From the NCBI GenBank assembly GCA_018398585.1, contig JAGTTD010000010.1, positions 29,552,638 through 29,616,637 of the forward strand: 64,000 nucleotides of DNA, given 5' to 3'. Below the pieces are notes generated by a model. It did not search any database. It saw only the letters and a list, made by a program, of their open reading frames with translations, and had not been told where the DNA came from. A program made the position numbers and the translations under genes. Shown here one piece after another: positions 1 through 10,085 of the stretch. This DNA comes from Simmondsia chinensis. Its lineage: Eukaryota; Streptophyta; Magnoliopsida; Caryophyllales; Simmondsiaceae. Each line of letters opens with the position of its first letter. Within the stretch, counting starts at the first letter, position 1.

Positions 1-622
1 TAATGAAGGTCATTCTGGTTTAACATCTTTCTCGTGACTTGGAGAACGAACATTATTCGAAATTTTGACTTTAAAATCATCTATTTCTTTAGTTGCTTTA
101 TTTTCTTTTGTGTCATTTATTATTTCAAAAACCTCATCGATTGGCACGCGATGCTCCTCCACATTTTTGTCGCTGCAATTAAACTATGACGGAGCAGAAG
201 GTACGACTTCTAACGAGGGGCTTGTTCTTCTCTCAGTTGGTTCCTTCGAAAATTGTATAACACCAAGAACTCAAAATTAAAACCAATCGTGTAAGTCACA
301 AGGTATTACAAAAACGATCATATTCAATTTCGTCATGTATTACTTTAACATTACCAAAAGATTTATATTCTCGAAGAAGGTATCCTTTTTTAGCCTTCAC
401 TTCTGCATCCGTCCAAAATCGCTAATGAGGATTCGTCCTAATTGATGGGGGCATCCAAATCATCCATCGATAGAGTACTCACAAAAGAAAATTTAGTACA
501 TTTAACAAAATAAGAGAAATTAGACCATATATTATGTAGAAATAGAATAACAATTAAGCAAGAACTGTGCTTATCATGAAGAAAAAATTACATCCATTCA
601 CTCTTTTCCTGTTTCTTTTGTA

Positions 623-1078
623 CTATATAACTCCCTCTACAATTCCTTTAAATACAATTTTGACCCAATTTATTTTCAATGTCTTATTGGTGTCAATTGC
701 AAGGTTGAACCATGACTTCTTTGGGTTGAGTCTTGCGGTTGGATACATAAATGTAGTCAATGTAGAAAGAACCACCAACACTTTGAATCCGTCATCGATG
801 TTACCTTGTGTAACCAGTGCTTCTTCCATTTGACTGCATATCCAACCGCCAAACTCTTTGTACACGCTATTCAGTCTTCGTTCATCTTTGCAATCGTCAA
901 TCTCAATACCTTTGTTTTTAAATCCCAAAAGAACCTCGACATCTTTTTCTGTCAATAAAATTTTCTTATTTGAAACGTACAAAATTTGGGACATTGGGTC
1001 AAAATTGCCGATCATAGTTAAACACATATCTATATTTATTTTTTTGCACTTTATGTGGATCAAACCACCCAAGCCCAA
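623..1078 (-). pseudogene. Mobile-domain/Ulp1-associated transposon protein fragment
   Basis: The 151-residue minus-strand frame has the layout of the N-terminal domain found in plant transposon-borne Ulp1-protease/mobile-domain proteins (DUF1985-like). It contains a segment on 'what the gene sees' (FDPMSQILYVSNKKI), then LTEKDVEVLLGF, and about 60 residues later a 'FMYPTARLNP...NWVKIVFKGI' block. These proteins are encoded by Mutator-like and related elements and have no known host function. The open frame ends at 623. Degenerate coding-like sequence seems to continue to the left edge (an acidic, Lys/Glu-rich frame near 1-290 and another near 330-440), so this is probably one exon or relic of a longer gene reading off the window. 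The family assignment comes from remembered motif layout, not a search. Confidence 0.42.
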
Positions 1079-1080
1079 AG

Positions 1081-2450
1081 ATTCGATGGCATTCTTTTCT
1101 CTTCAGACAATCTCTTCATCAGTTCAATTACCAATTGCAGTGTGCAACGTGTATGTATCTGAATATCAATAAGTGTAATTAGGTTCAAACATATAATTAA
1201 AGAATTAGTAAAATTTTTCAACATGTATTACCCTGGATTTGGATGAGTCTTCAATTTTTCAACTTTGATACAATCTTGAGTAATTCTTTGACTCAAGTAT
1301 ATGGTTCTTTTTCCTCTTCAGACAATGTCTTCCATATTTTGCTCATCCTCATTACCCACTGCAATAGTAAACATAAACAATCAATTAACTATGAAAGACG
1401 TCATATTATTTGAAACTATACTAAATAGCCTTGGTTTTACTTTTTATCGCTCGTCAATCCTCTTTGATTGTTCTTCGTCTTCATTTTTTTTCACTACAAA
1501 ATACAGTATGAATCATTAGTTTCATCTTATGGGTGAAATATATAACACATGATAAAATCATCAGCACCAGAATATAAGGAATGCATTTCTTGACCTTTTG
1601 TTTCCCATCTTATCTTTTGAGTTCTTTGTCTCTATAACACTAGTCATTAATAAACAAGATTGTCATTAATAAACAGGCTTATGAAACACATTAAGACGTA
1701 ATTCATCATAAATTTTCTCCGTCTTTATGCCATGACTCTAATACCTATCATTTTCTACATGATACAAACTGCCTTTATCATTACTCAACCCTCAAGCATA
1801 CCAACAAATGAAGTCAAATACAAGCCAAAAATAAAAGTTTAACCCCCAAAATAAATTTCATTCCTCAAACAAATATAATCCCCCAAAAATGCCTTTATCA
1901 AAGAATTAACCACAAATGAAGACAAATACAAGCCAAACAAGCATAGCTGAACAAAATCCATTACAACACCAACAAAAAATTTCAATCCTAACTACCTATT
2001 ATTTATAAAAATTTATATAAACTAAAATAAAATTAGAAAATCTATGTTAAAGTAAAAGAAATGACTAAACGTTAACTTATAACACACAAAATTTACCCAT
2101 AATATAGGGAGTTCGGCATGGTTTTAGTTGGAATAGAAGAAAAAAGTTAGAAAACAAACCCTAAATCTGGCCACAAAATCAAGTATAAGATTACTAAAAA
2201 TTAGTGGTATAGAGTATTAGATTGGGATATAAGAGGAGAAAGCAAGCAAACGCTTGCAATGGTGTTGAAGTGGCCAAAGAGGAGAGCTTGTCTGACGCTA
2301 ATATGATTTGTGTCGGTGGTTGGACGGTGGAGGAACTGTGCCCGGTCGCCGGTCGCCAGATTTGAGAGAGAGAGCTTGGGAAGGGGTGAGAGAGAGAGAG
2401 CGAGCGAGTGAGTGAGTGTGAAATATTTTCTGCGAATTTGAGTACATTGC
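1081..2450. other. Non-coding stretch, possible upstream region of the minus-strand relic
   Basis: No convincing gene is seen. About 1092-1150 and 1310-1370 resemble each other (both contain CTTCAGACAAT), as if an exon edge had been duplicated. From about 2350 to 2425 there is a GA-rich simple repeat. Read on the minus strand, 2190-2450 is CT-rich like a plant 5' leader and could be the upstream part of the relic at 623-1078. Confidence 0.35.
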
Positions 2451-2454
2451 TTGT

Positions 2455-2880
2455 GCATCGACACACAAAATCTAGTAACCATACAAGGTGGCTGTGTGTC
2501 GACACACAGTCTCTGTATGTGGACACTTAATATTTATGTGTCGACACATCACATATGTACTCAAAATCACCACCAATGTACTATAATCAATAATGTACTC
2601 AAAATCACCAATCATATACTCAAATTCACCACTAATATACTCAAAATCACCAACCATATACTCAAATTCACCGCCCACTCAAAAACACTACACATGTACT
2701 CAAAATCACCAATAAAGTATTCAAAATCACTGCCTATGTACTCAAGATCACCTAGGTGTCGACACACAAGGTGTGTGTGTGTCGACACACAAGTTCCAGA
2801 AACCAAACCAGGTGCCTGTGTGTTGACACACACTCACTTCTTTTAGGTAGTCTTACTTTCTGTAGGGTGTGCCGACACAA
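2455..2880. repeat. Interspersed TGTGTCGACACA palindromes
   Basis: Near-perfect palindromes centred on GTCGAC recur around 2457, 2493-2508, 2537-2550, 2755-2768 and 2779-2794. Degenerate forms follow near 2818 (TGTGTTGACACACA) and 2867 (GTGTGCCGACACA). They flank and punctuate the 21-bp minisatellite. Each includes a SalI-like core with CpG, and the later copies look like CpG-to-TpG/CpA decay. Confidence 0.75.
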
Positions 2881-3100
2881 AAATATTATGTGCTGACAAA
2901 CAATGTACATGCTCAAAATCCCCACTCCGGTACTCAATATCACCACTCATGTACTCAAAATCACTACTCTTGTACTTAAAATCACCACCTATGTACTGAA
3001 AATCACCACAACTGTACTCAAAATCACCACTCATGTACTCAAAATTGCCACTCTTATACTCAAAATCACAACCCATATACACAAAATCACCATCTATGTA
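2555..3100. repeat. 21-bp minisatellite (TACTCAAAATCACCACTCATG-like unit)
   Basis: There are two blocks, about 2555-2755 and 2905-3100, of a degenerate 21-bp unit beginning GTACTCAAAATCACC, separated by the palindromic segment. In the second block eight consecutive units keep 21-bp spacing. Because the unit is seven codons long, long open frames run through it on both strands (repeats of DFEYxxG on the minus strand, LKITTxV on the plus strand). These are a by-product of the period and not good evidence for a gene. Confidence 0.85.
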
Positions 3101-3174
3101 AAATCGTATTACGATATTATCTGTTAATTCCATGCAATATTAATTAATCGTAAGATTCTACAAATTTAAGATTC

Positions 3175-3323
3175 TACGTAGGATAATATCGGTCAATAGT
3201 TGTGGAACCATAGAATCATATTATTTTAAGTGTTGAATCAGAGTTTTTATTACGTAGGATAATATCGGCCAGTAGTTGTGGAATCATAGAATCATATGAT
3301 CTAAGCGTCGGATCGGGGTTTTA
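3175..3323. repeat. Tandem duplication, about 75 bp
   Basis: Two adjacent copies, 3175-3250 and 3251-3323, both begin TACGTAGGATAATATCGG and both run through 'TAGTTGTGGAA' and 'CATAGAATCATAT'. They differ at roughly ten positions, mostly transitions. No coding potential is seen. Confidence 0.8.
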
Positions 3324-3350
3324 CACTAAAATATTAATTGTTCAAAATCA

Positions 3351-3825
3351 TCATCCACTTACATGATTATGCCTCCGGTCGCCCCCCAGCCATTGATCGC
3401 CTTATCTGCATCCGCGGCCTTGTGGTGCTCATCCCTATAAAAGATCCTGTTAATGGACTGGATCGGGTTGATGTCACCGCTTGGGTTTGATTGGTACCTT
3501 TTCTCCTTCCTTGTCTTGAGATTGTTTGCACTTTCGTGTTTTTGGGGTTCCTTGGGGTGTTTTTCATGCTTTTTGTTGGCGTTTTGTTGGTGCTTTTGGT
3601 GGTTTGGGTGTGGTGTTGGTGTTTTGTTGGTGTTTTTTGCGGTGTTTCTAGGTGTTTTTTTGACGTTTGGTTTGGGGTGTTTGGGCGTTTTTTTTGTGTT
3701 TTTGTTTTGTTGGGATCGTTTCTTACTTAGAATCTCATGACCGGATTGTTAATTGTACCTTTCTTCCTTTTCAATAAAATCCCAAGATGGCTCAATTCTC
3801 AAAAAAAAAAGTCATCCACTTACAT
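3351..3825 (+). mobile_element. 5'-truncated poly(A) retroposon with 14-bp TSD
   Basis: The insert (3365-3811) is bounded by a perfect 14-bp direct repeat, TCATCCACTTACAT, at 3351-3364 and 3812-3825. It ends in a poly(A) tract (3801-3810) preceded by an AATAAA signal near 3773. This is the hallmark of L1-mediated retroposition on the plus strand. The body has a short GC-rich start with a possible C-terminal reading frame ending near 3489, followed by a very G/T-rich 3' untranslated region. It is most likely the 3' end of an L1-type LINE. A processed transcript of a host gene cannot be excluded because no RT motif remains. Confidence 0.72.
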
Positions 3826-4108
3826 ATGTAAGATAATTTTTTGTTTCTAATTTATTTGTACACTTGTAAATCATGTTGCCTTATATACAAGATTGTAAAA
3901 ATTTTTGGCGCCAAATACAACCGAGGTAGAAGTGTTCAAACAAGAAAAAAAAAAACAAAAATAAAAAAGCATCACATTATCTTGATGAAAGAGCATTTAA
4001 TGCATTTCATAAAATTTATTTTGACTTGACCTAAAAAATATTAATGCCTGGGCATAGGTTAAATTGACCGATATATATATACTATTTTCACTTTTTAATC
4101 TTTAAATA

Positions 4109-4453
4109 TAAGACCTCGTTTGGTTGCCACATGAATTAAATTATTGTTAAAAGTTGTATTTCCTAAGAATTTAATTACTATGTAAGCTTACCATGAAGTA
4201 GGTAAAACATATTTAGTTGCCATGACGGGGAATAAAAAATCCTTCAGGGGGCTAGTTACTAAAAAAGGAATTAGAACTTACATAGGGGTCTAGGTAGGTT
4301 ACTTCCAGCATTTTGCAAGAATTGAAAATTGTTTAGCAACTTCCAGTTTCGGCATTCTGCCTACTTCCTATCAACCAAACAAGAGGTGAAATCCGTGCTT
4401 CCCACGAATTTCTACATCTCACATCTACTTTCTACATACCAAAACAGGCCTAA
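4109..4453. mobile_element. Tourist-like MITE (PIF/Harbinger)
   Basis: The element at 4112-4450 (339 bp) is flanked by TAA on both sides (4109-4111 and 4451-4453). Its ends form a terminal inverted repeat: GACCTCGTTTGGT on the left against GGCCTGTTTTGGT, the reverse complement of the right end. A 3-bp TAA/TTA target duplication with GG(G/C)C...TTTGGT ends is typical of plant Tourist MITEs. There is no coding sequence, and a second internal inverted pair occurs near 4370-4385. Confidence 0.65.
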
Positions 4454-5585
4454 TCAAATATTGAAAATAACCTTATTTTTCCTCTTTAGTTTTTAAAAGG
4501 TTTTGAAAACCAAAAGCCAATCGAGAAGTACTACACCTCGCAATCAGGTTAGTCATCTCGGGTTAGGATCGGTTCGCTTTGGTTTTATTTAATTTCGGGT
4601 TTGGGTCATAGTACGTAGGGCTTGACATAACCCCAAGCAACTGCTCATTTTAGGGATGTAGTTATTTAAAACTCTCAATTATTAATATCAATAAGTTCTA
4701 TGATTAAAATTTTTCTAATTTGTCTTATAAGTATTGTGTTGTTATGAGAAATGTCAACATATATGAAGCCCATTAATAACATCTGCTTGTGCCCCAAAAA
4801 TGTCAAGATTTGCTTGTGTTCACAAGAAAATTTTAATATAATCATAAAATTGTTATGAAAAAAAAGGCTTCCAAAATGAAAGTCAACATTATGACCAAAA
4901 TTGAGTCAAAGAGAGTCAAAATTGACCATTCCTGAGTCTACCCAAATAACCAAAAGTCTAAATTGAAAACCATGAAGTCCAACCCAAAAATTACCACATC
5001 AAACCCAGAATAAAGGTTACCAAATAAAGCCCAAAGTAAAGACTACCAAGTCGACCCAAAATCAAAGATTACCAAGTTAAGCCCAACTGAAAGAATATCC
5101 TCAGACCCAATATATTCCTTAGCTACTTATTTCCAAGGCCAAGCCATGAACCAATCCCAATGAGGCCTGTAAAGGCCCATTTTGAAGAGTAAGCTTTCTC
5201 AATAGATAGAGATCTTTAGCCCTTTGGTTAAAGTGTTAGAAAAATTGAAGAGTGGAAAACCAATAGCGGTCTCCTATTCAAATCACAGACAAATTCATTC
5301 ATATTTCAAGCAAGACCACAAGCTAAGTGTCCATCTTTCTTGAAGAAACCTTCCACTTCATAGAGAGCAAGCCTTGTGCTCTCATTCAAGTGTTCACTCT
5401 GGGTGATAGAATTAGAGGATGCTATGTTATTTGTACTTGTTATATGAATATAGACATTGTACTCATTTCCTATTGAACACATAAAAGAAATGTTATTTTT
5501 CTGGTGCATTGTTTTTTCAATTTATTGCACCCAAAATTTTGTACTTTACATCCCGATTATGCTGGGTAGATCTATAATGAAAGCG
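4454..5585. other. No recognisable feature
   Basis: AT-rich sequence with many short AAATCAAAGCCCAA-type low-complexity stretches around 4900-5100. I see no gene, RNA or element ends here. Confidence 0.5.
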
Positions 5586-5586
5586 A

Positions 5587-6975
5587 TCCATCTCCTAAGG
5601 TGTACTATTGTATATTAAAGAAATAGACAAAAGGATACACAAGTTCTTCATTGATTTGGAGAAGGCGTATGGTAGAGTGCCAAGAGAGGTTCTATATAGG
5701 GTTTTGGAGGAGAAGGACATCCCCATGGCATATATCCGAGTCATTAAAGACATATATGAAAGCGCATTAACCAACATGTGTATAATAGAAGGGGAGACTG
5801 ATGCTTTCTCGATCATAGTTAGGTGCATCAAGGATTAGCTTTGAAACTTTTTCTATTTATTTTGGTTATGGATAAGCTCACTAGATGCATCCAAGGGGAG
5901 GTACATTGGTGTATGCTTTTTGCAGATAATATAGTTTTGATAAGTGAGTCAACATGAGGAGTGAATGGGAAGCTAGAACTTTGGAGAAGTGCCTTGTAAT
6001 CGAATGGCTTAAGGCTCAATAGTTCAAAAATCGAGTATATGGATTTCAAATTTTGTACCACAATCAGCCGAAGTGAAGAGGATAGGAAGATTGGATTAGA
6101 AAGCATAACAAAAAAAGAATGCTTCAGATATTTTGACTTAATGATGCAATGGGGTGACGAAGTCGACAAGGATGTTGACAACCGGATTAAAGTGGGATGT
6201 ATAAGTGGAAGATGGCCTCAGCGATACTATATGATAGAGAGTTACCTCTCAAGTTGAAAGAAAAATACTATAAGACGGTAGTGAGACTGGCCATGCCACA
6301 TGGTGCCGAATGCTGGCCGATTAAACGGTGCCACACACAAAAGTTGAAGGTGGCGGAGATGAGGATGTTGCGGTGGATGTGTGGACATACTAGGAAGGAC
6401 CGGATCAGAAATGACATCATAAGAAAAAAAATTAGTTGTTGCCCCCAATTGAGGACAAGTTGAGGGAACAACTCCTACAATGGTTTGAGCATGATAAAAG
6501 GATACCGATCACTGCTCCTGTTAAGAAGTGCGAGCAATTACATATTGTGCACAGGAGGAGATGTAGAGGCAGGTCAAAGAAAAGTTTGAGGGAGGCGATT
6601 GGACATGACCTTACTCTTTTAAACCTTAATGAGGAGATGTTATTAGATAGAGCTAAGTAGCAATCAAACCAATATAGATGTTAGGGGAGGATAGCTCATG
6701 GTAGCCAGGGCATAATGTATCTAGGTGTTCGGGTGCTGTATTGTTGCAGCAATCGTTATGGGTATTTGCGTGCTTGCATGTTTTGACTTGATTGGACTCG
6801 ATTTGATTTTTACATAACCTTACTTTATAAATGTTGTTCCTTTTTATTTTCTAGGGCTAGGACATTCCGGAAATAGCCTCCCTTCAGGGTAGCACCCTGT
6901 AGGGTTAAGGCTGCGTATATTTCGCCCCTCCAGACCTTGCTTCAATGGAACATCTTGGACACTGAGTTGTTGTTG
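5587..6975 (+). mobile_element. RTE-clade LINE relic (reverse transcriptase, 5'-truncated)
   Basis: Broken plus-strand frames follow the C-terminal half of a plant RTE-type reverse transcriptase. The order is the finger/palm start (FFIDLEKAYGRVPREVLY, about 5650-5700), the catalytic-loop region ([14 protein letters not shown], about 5915-5950, with N where the family has a second D), then the 'MPHGAECWPIKRCHTQKLKVAEMRMLRW' connection (about 6293-6380), and 'RRRCRGRSKKSLREAIGHDL' near the C-terminus (6560-6615). Several frameshifts and stops interrupt it. The 3' tail at about 6850-6975 is the CCCCTCCAGACC-type element ending in (TTG)n that recurs elsewhere in this window. No clear TSD was found. 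Confidence 0.8.
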
Positions 6976-7104
6976 TTGTATAGCTTGACCCCGACCCTAA
7001 ATTTTCAGGTTTGGGTCAATCCATGTATCCAATTAGGAATAGTGACAAGAGGCTCTGCATTTTTTGGCAACAAAGTGGATCTCGCTTTTGTTATAACTTT
7101 CGTT

Positions 7105-7415
7105 ACAAATGTCATAAAAATCTTACATGTCGTCATGTAGTACAATAAAAATTTTACTCCGAATGGCTCACTGTTTTAAAAGATCATGAACCATGTCATG
7201 TAGTACAATAGCATTATGTGGTAGAGACACATGTCGAAAGTTCAAAATCTTAAAATGCAAGTTCCATGAATTATCAATGAAGTGGCAGTAAGGCAAAGAT
7301 AACCTTGGATTACACTCGACGTCCACACATAACTTTTTTTGGGTAGTTTGAGAGATAATTTTCAGCTCAAATTCAACGCACCTACCAAAGTGGAGACTAA
7401 ACGTCCACATATAAC
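7105..7415 (-). pseudogene. hAT transposase fragment
   Basis: The minus-strand frame (7168-7410) has the central hAT signature, CHFIDNSWNLHFKILNFRHV, followed by a loop and 'VHDLLKQ'. Beyond a stop it continues with 'IRSKIFIVL', which matches the segment before the second catalytic aspartate in Ac-like transposases. The N-terminal BED finger and C-terminal dimerisation region are missing, so this is a dead fragment. It is unrelated in position to the nearly intact hAT at 28951. Confidence 0.65.
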
Positions 7416-7558
7416 AATGTTAGACAAATTTTTATAGGTGCTTTTTGCAAGTAATCTTCATTTAGGTATTTATGGATAGCTCTGTTCAATTCATGATCAG
7501 TCCAAGTAAATGGATAATAATTTCTATAATTACAAGTATCACTGTTTGTTATATTGTT

Positions 7559-8932
7559 TGTTATTAAGTGATGTCACCCTAAATATAAATGTAAACAAAT
7601 GAGCAAAAAGGGACTCACCACAACTAGGAGTCCGCCTAAATTTGGATCGCACATCTTTGACCTCAACTACTCAACTTTTTTGGAGAAAATGTTGTGATAT
7701 TTTGGTGTATATAACTTTGGTTAATACGCGAGTTCTACCTACGCTTCAATTAAGAAGACATTTTTAATATTTTTTATGGATTTTTTATATACTTTCTTAC
7801 AAAAAATTAAAGGGATATGGACCTAACTCAAGTGACAGTTATAGTAACGGAGTAAGGCCCACAGACATCTTTCCTCGTAAACTTAAAAGTCAGGAATTTG
7901 GGTAGAGATAAATCCAAGAGCTCAGCAGTCCACTTCTAAGCTCGAGTCTCAGATTTTTAGGCATGGCACGCTGAACTTATACTAAATCGAATCAGATATA
8001 GTATGATAAGATTTAGATGGAGCAAACCGTATTTGGGTCACTGGATGAGGACCAACGCAATCAAGATCAGGCCTTGGCTGTCAGAACCCTTAAACAATGG
8101 CATAAACTAAATTTCACTTGACTTATTAAGCAGTGACAGTAGTGTTAAAACTAATGCAATCAAGGTTAAGCCTTCGCCGTCAAAGCCTTAAACTAAAGTC
8201 TCAATTCTTAACTTGCCAATTATGGGAATAGATTAAAACAAGGAGTTCATACCTGACGCCCAAAGCACTGCATTACTCAAGAAGCAAGTACAACAAGATC
8301 TATGCTATGCTAGACTAAATTAAGTTACGCCTATTTCTAGGAAAAAAAAAAAAAAAAACACAAGTGTGCTATAAAAAAAACTGATGAAGTTTTTTATGAG
8401 TATGTACTACTTTGGACTACATCAAAGTCTCTTATTTATAGAAACACTAAATAATGTTTGCCCCTATTTTTGCATAACTTCCTTCCTATGTTAGGCCACC
8501 AAGCTCTTTAAGCGTGTGAATGATCAATGAACGTGCCCTTGCTTTGGTGCTTGAGCATATTTCTTGAAGCCTATGTTCACTTTTTTAGCTGAAGTCTCTT
8601 ATAGATGCCCCACATTCTCTTGGATTAAGCTTGGTGCCCACGCATTTGAAATTGTGCTCCAAATAATTGTCTCAAGCTTGAAAATCACTTATCTTGCAGC
8701 CTTCTTGGCAATCCCTTGAGCTCGAGCTCCCTTTACCCTTCAACCATCTCGAGCTTCGAGTGGCTGATACCCTTGTTAGGGTAATAAAATTCTCAAGACA
8801 TTAGCATCGAGATGTTGTTGTCTCAAAACCTAGAGGTCCAACTTTGTTCGAGGAGGACCTCACTTGATAAGCACGTGGCACTTTCCCAAAAAATAGCATC
8901 GTCCTAGCACATTTGAAATTGAGGTGTAAACA
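7559..8932 (-). repeat. 3' LTR of the Tat/Ogre-like gypsy element
   Basis: The first 780 bp (to about 8330) align with 34957-35698. Both share TGTAAACAAA, 'GGGATATGGACCTAACTCAAG' and 'AAGCAAGTA(C/T)A(A/G)CAAGATCTA'. The left edge is set at TG. The right edge is set at ...GGTGTAAACA, directly followed by AAATGCCCCCTTTTA. On the minus strand that is a purine tract TAAAAGGGGGC just outside the LTR, as expected of a polypurine tract. This makes it the 3' LTR of a minus-strand element. Confidence 0.75.
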
Positions 8933-9303
8933 AATGCCCCCTTTTAGCCATTGGTAAATTCAAATTTACAATAGGTAAAAAGTCTGCTTGATTTGACCCT
9001 CAACGGCCAAAGGGAGCTTGAGAGAACACTGTTTGACGTATGTACTTCTTTCCCGCGTAGTATGATAGTCAGGGCTTTGAATCTTCACTTTCTCTACTTT
9101 GTGCTCTCTCTTTTTTTTTTTTTTTTGTTACCAAGCACTTCAAAAACACTTGCTCTCTATTAATCTGCTCCCCGTTTCTTTGTATTTCTTCGAATCAAGC
9201 AACCATAGCCAGAATCTCTTATGCCGTTTCTGCTCCATTCCTTAGGCTGGTAGCCCTATTGAGTAGTGGGCATGTTTGGTTTAATTAGACATTTCAATAG
9301 TCG

Positions 9304-10085
9304 ATGATTGGCTTTCAGAGCCCTATTGATCTTGACAATATCAAGGAGGACCTTTCTTGGATCACAAAAACTGATCCTTCTTCAACCTTTAAACCTTGTG
9401 CCGTAGGGCCCATCTTTGACCCTTCTTACGATGTCCCCATCCTTGAGGGCATGTTTTCAGATACTGACGAATCTCCTTTGCTTCGTACAGTTTTTGCAGG
9501 TTAATCTTGTGGAGGAAGGCATATTTGTAGAGAAGCAACTCCCTTCAAAGGACGGACGTTCATGGCTAAGCGGTATGCCGAATGGGTGGACCAATTGAAT
9601 CTTACCCATTGAGAGAAATGGAAAAACCTTCGCATTTATGAGGCAATCAGGCTCTCCAAGATTTCTCTCCGGTATGACTACCCCATTATCACAGCACTCA
9701 CCTACTGTTGCAACATCTGTTACAACACTTTTGTCCTCCCTAAGGGTTTTTTGGTATCACTATAGAGGACATAGCGGCCTTAACAGTTCTTTCTCCAGGA
9801 GGAGAGGAGCTATCTCTTGATTCTTTTATTTTTATATAGGCTGAAGACTTTGCCTCTTCTTTCTCTGTGACCAACTTGCCTAGTGCTTATGAGTCTTTTG
9901 TCAAGGTTTTTGTCATAGGGACACATAACTTTAGGCAAGGTTCCAAGGAAGAAGAGGGTTGCTTTTACTTGTTTTGGTTGAACAAGTTTTTCTTTGTTAA
10001 GTACTCCAATTTAGTCCTTAAGTCCCTTAAGACGACGGAGAACAACCTGGCCTTTAGTATTGGTCCATTAGCTCTAGGACCACTG
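9304..10085 (+). pseudogene. Antisense ORF with plant mobile domain, N-terminal part
   Basis: This frame lies antisense to the surrounding gypsy element, between its 3' LTR and integrase. Across several frames it shows the plant mobile domain (PMD, aminotransferase-like) layout: a W-rich start, 'EKWKNLRIYEAIRLSKIS' at about 9608-9660, 'TALTYCCNICYNTFVLPKG' at about 9690-9745, then 'LNKFFFVKYSNLVLKSLKTT' at about 9975-10035 and a 'LALGPLC' end. PMD proteins occur both as host silencing factors and as antisense ORFs in Tat-type retrotransposons; the position fits the latter. Stops and frameshifts show decay. A copia insertion at 10086 cuts the ORF, which resumes at 18402. Confidence 0.6.

Noticed and set aside
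2555..3100. CRISPR-like array
   Set aside because: Repeats are degenerate and contiguous with no unique spacers, in a plant nuclear context.
2451..3133. Open frames on both strands through the minisatellite
   Set aside because: They follow from a 21-bp period with no stop in the unit; the predicted peptides are pure repeats with no domain.
3453..3740. Hydrophobic 95-residue and 79-residue frames
   Set aside because: They arise from the G/T-rich 3' untranslated region of the retroposon; both frames read as low-complexity Phe/Val/Leu/Gly.
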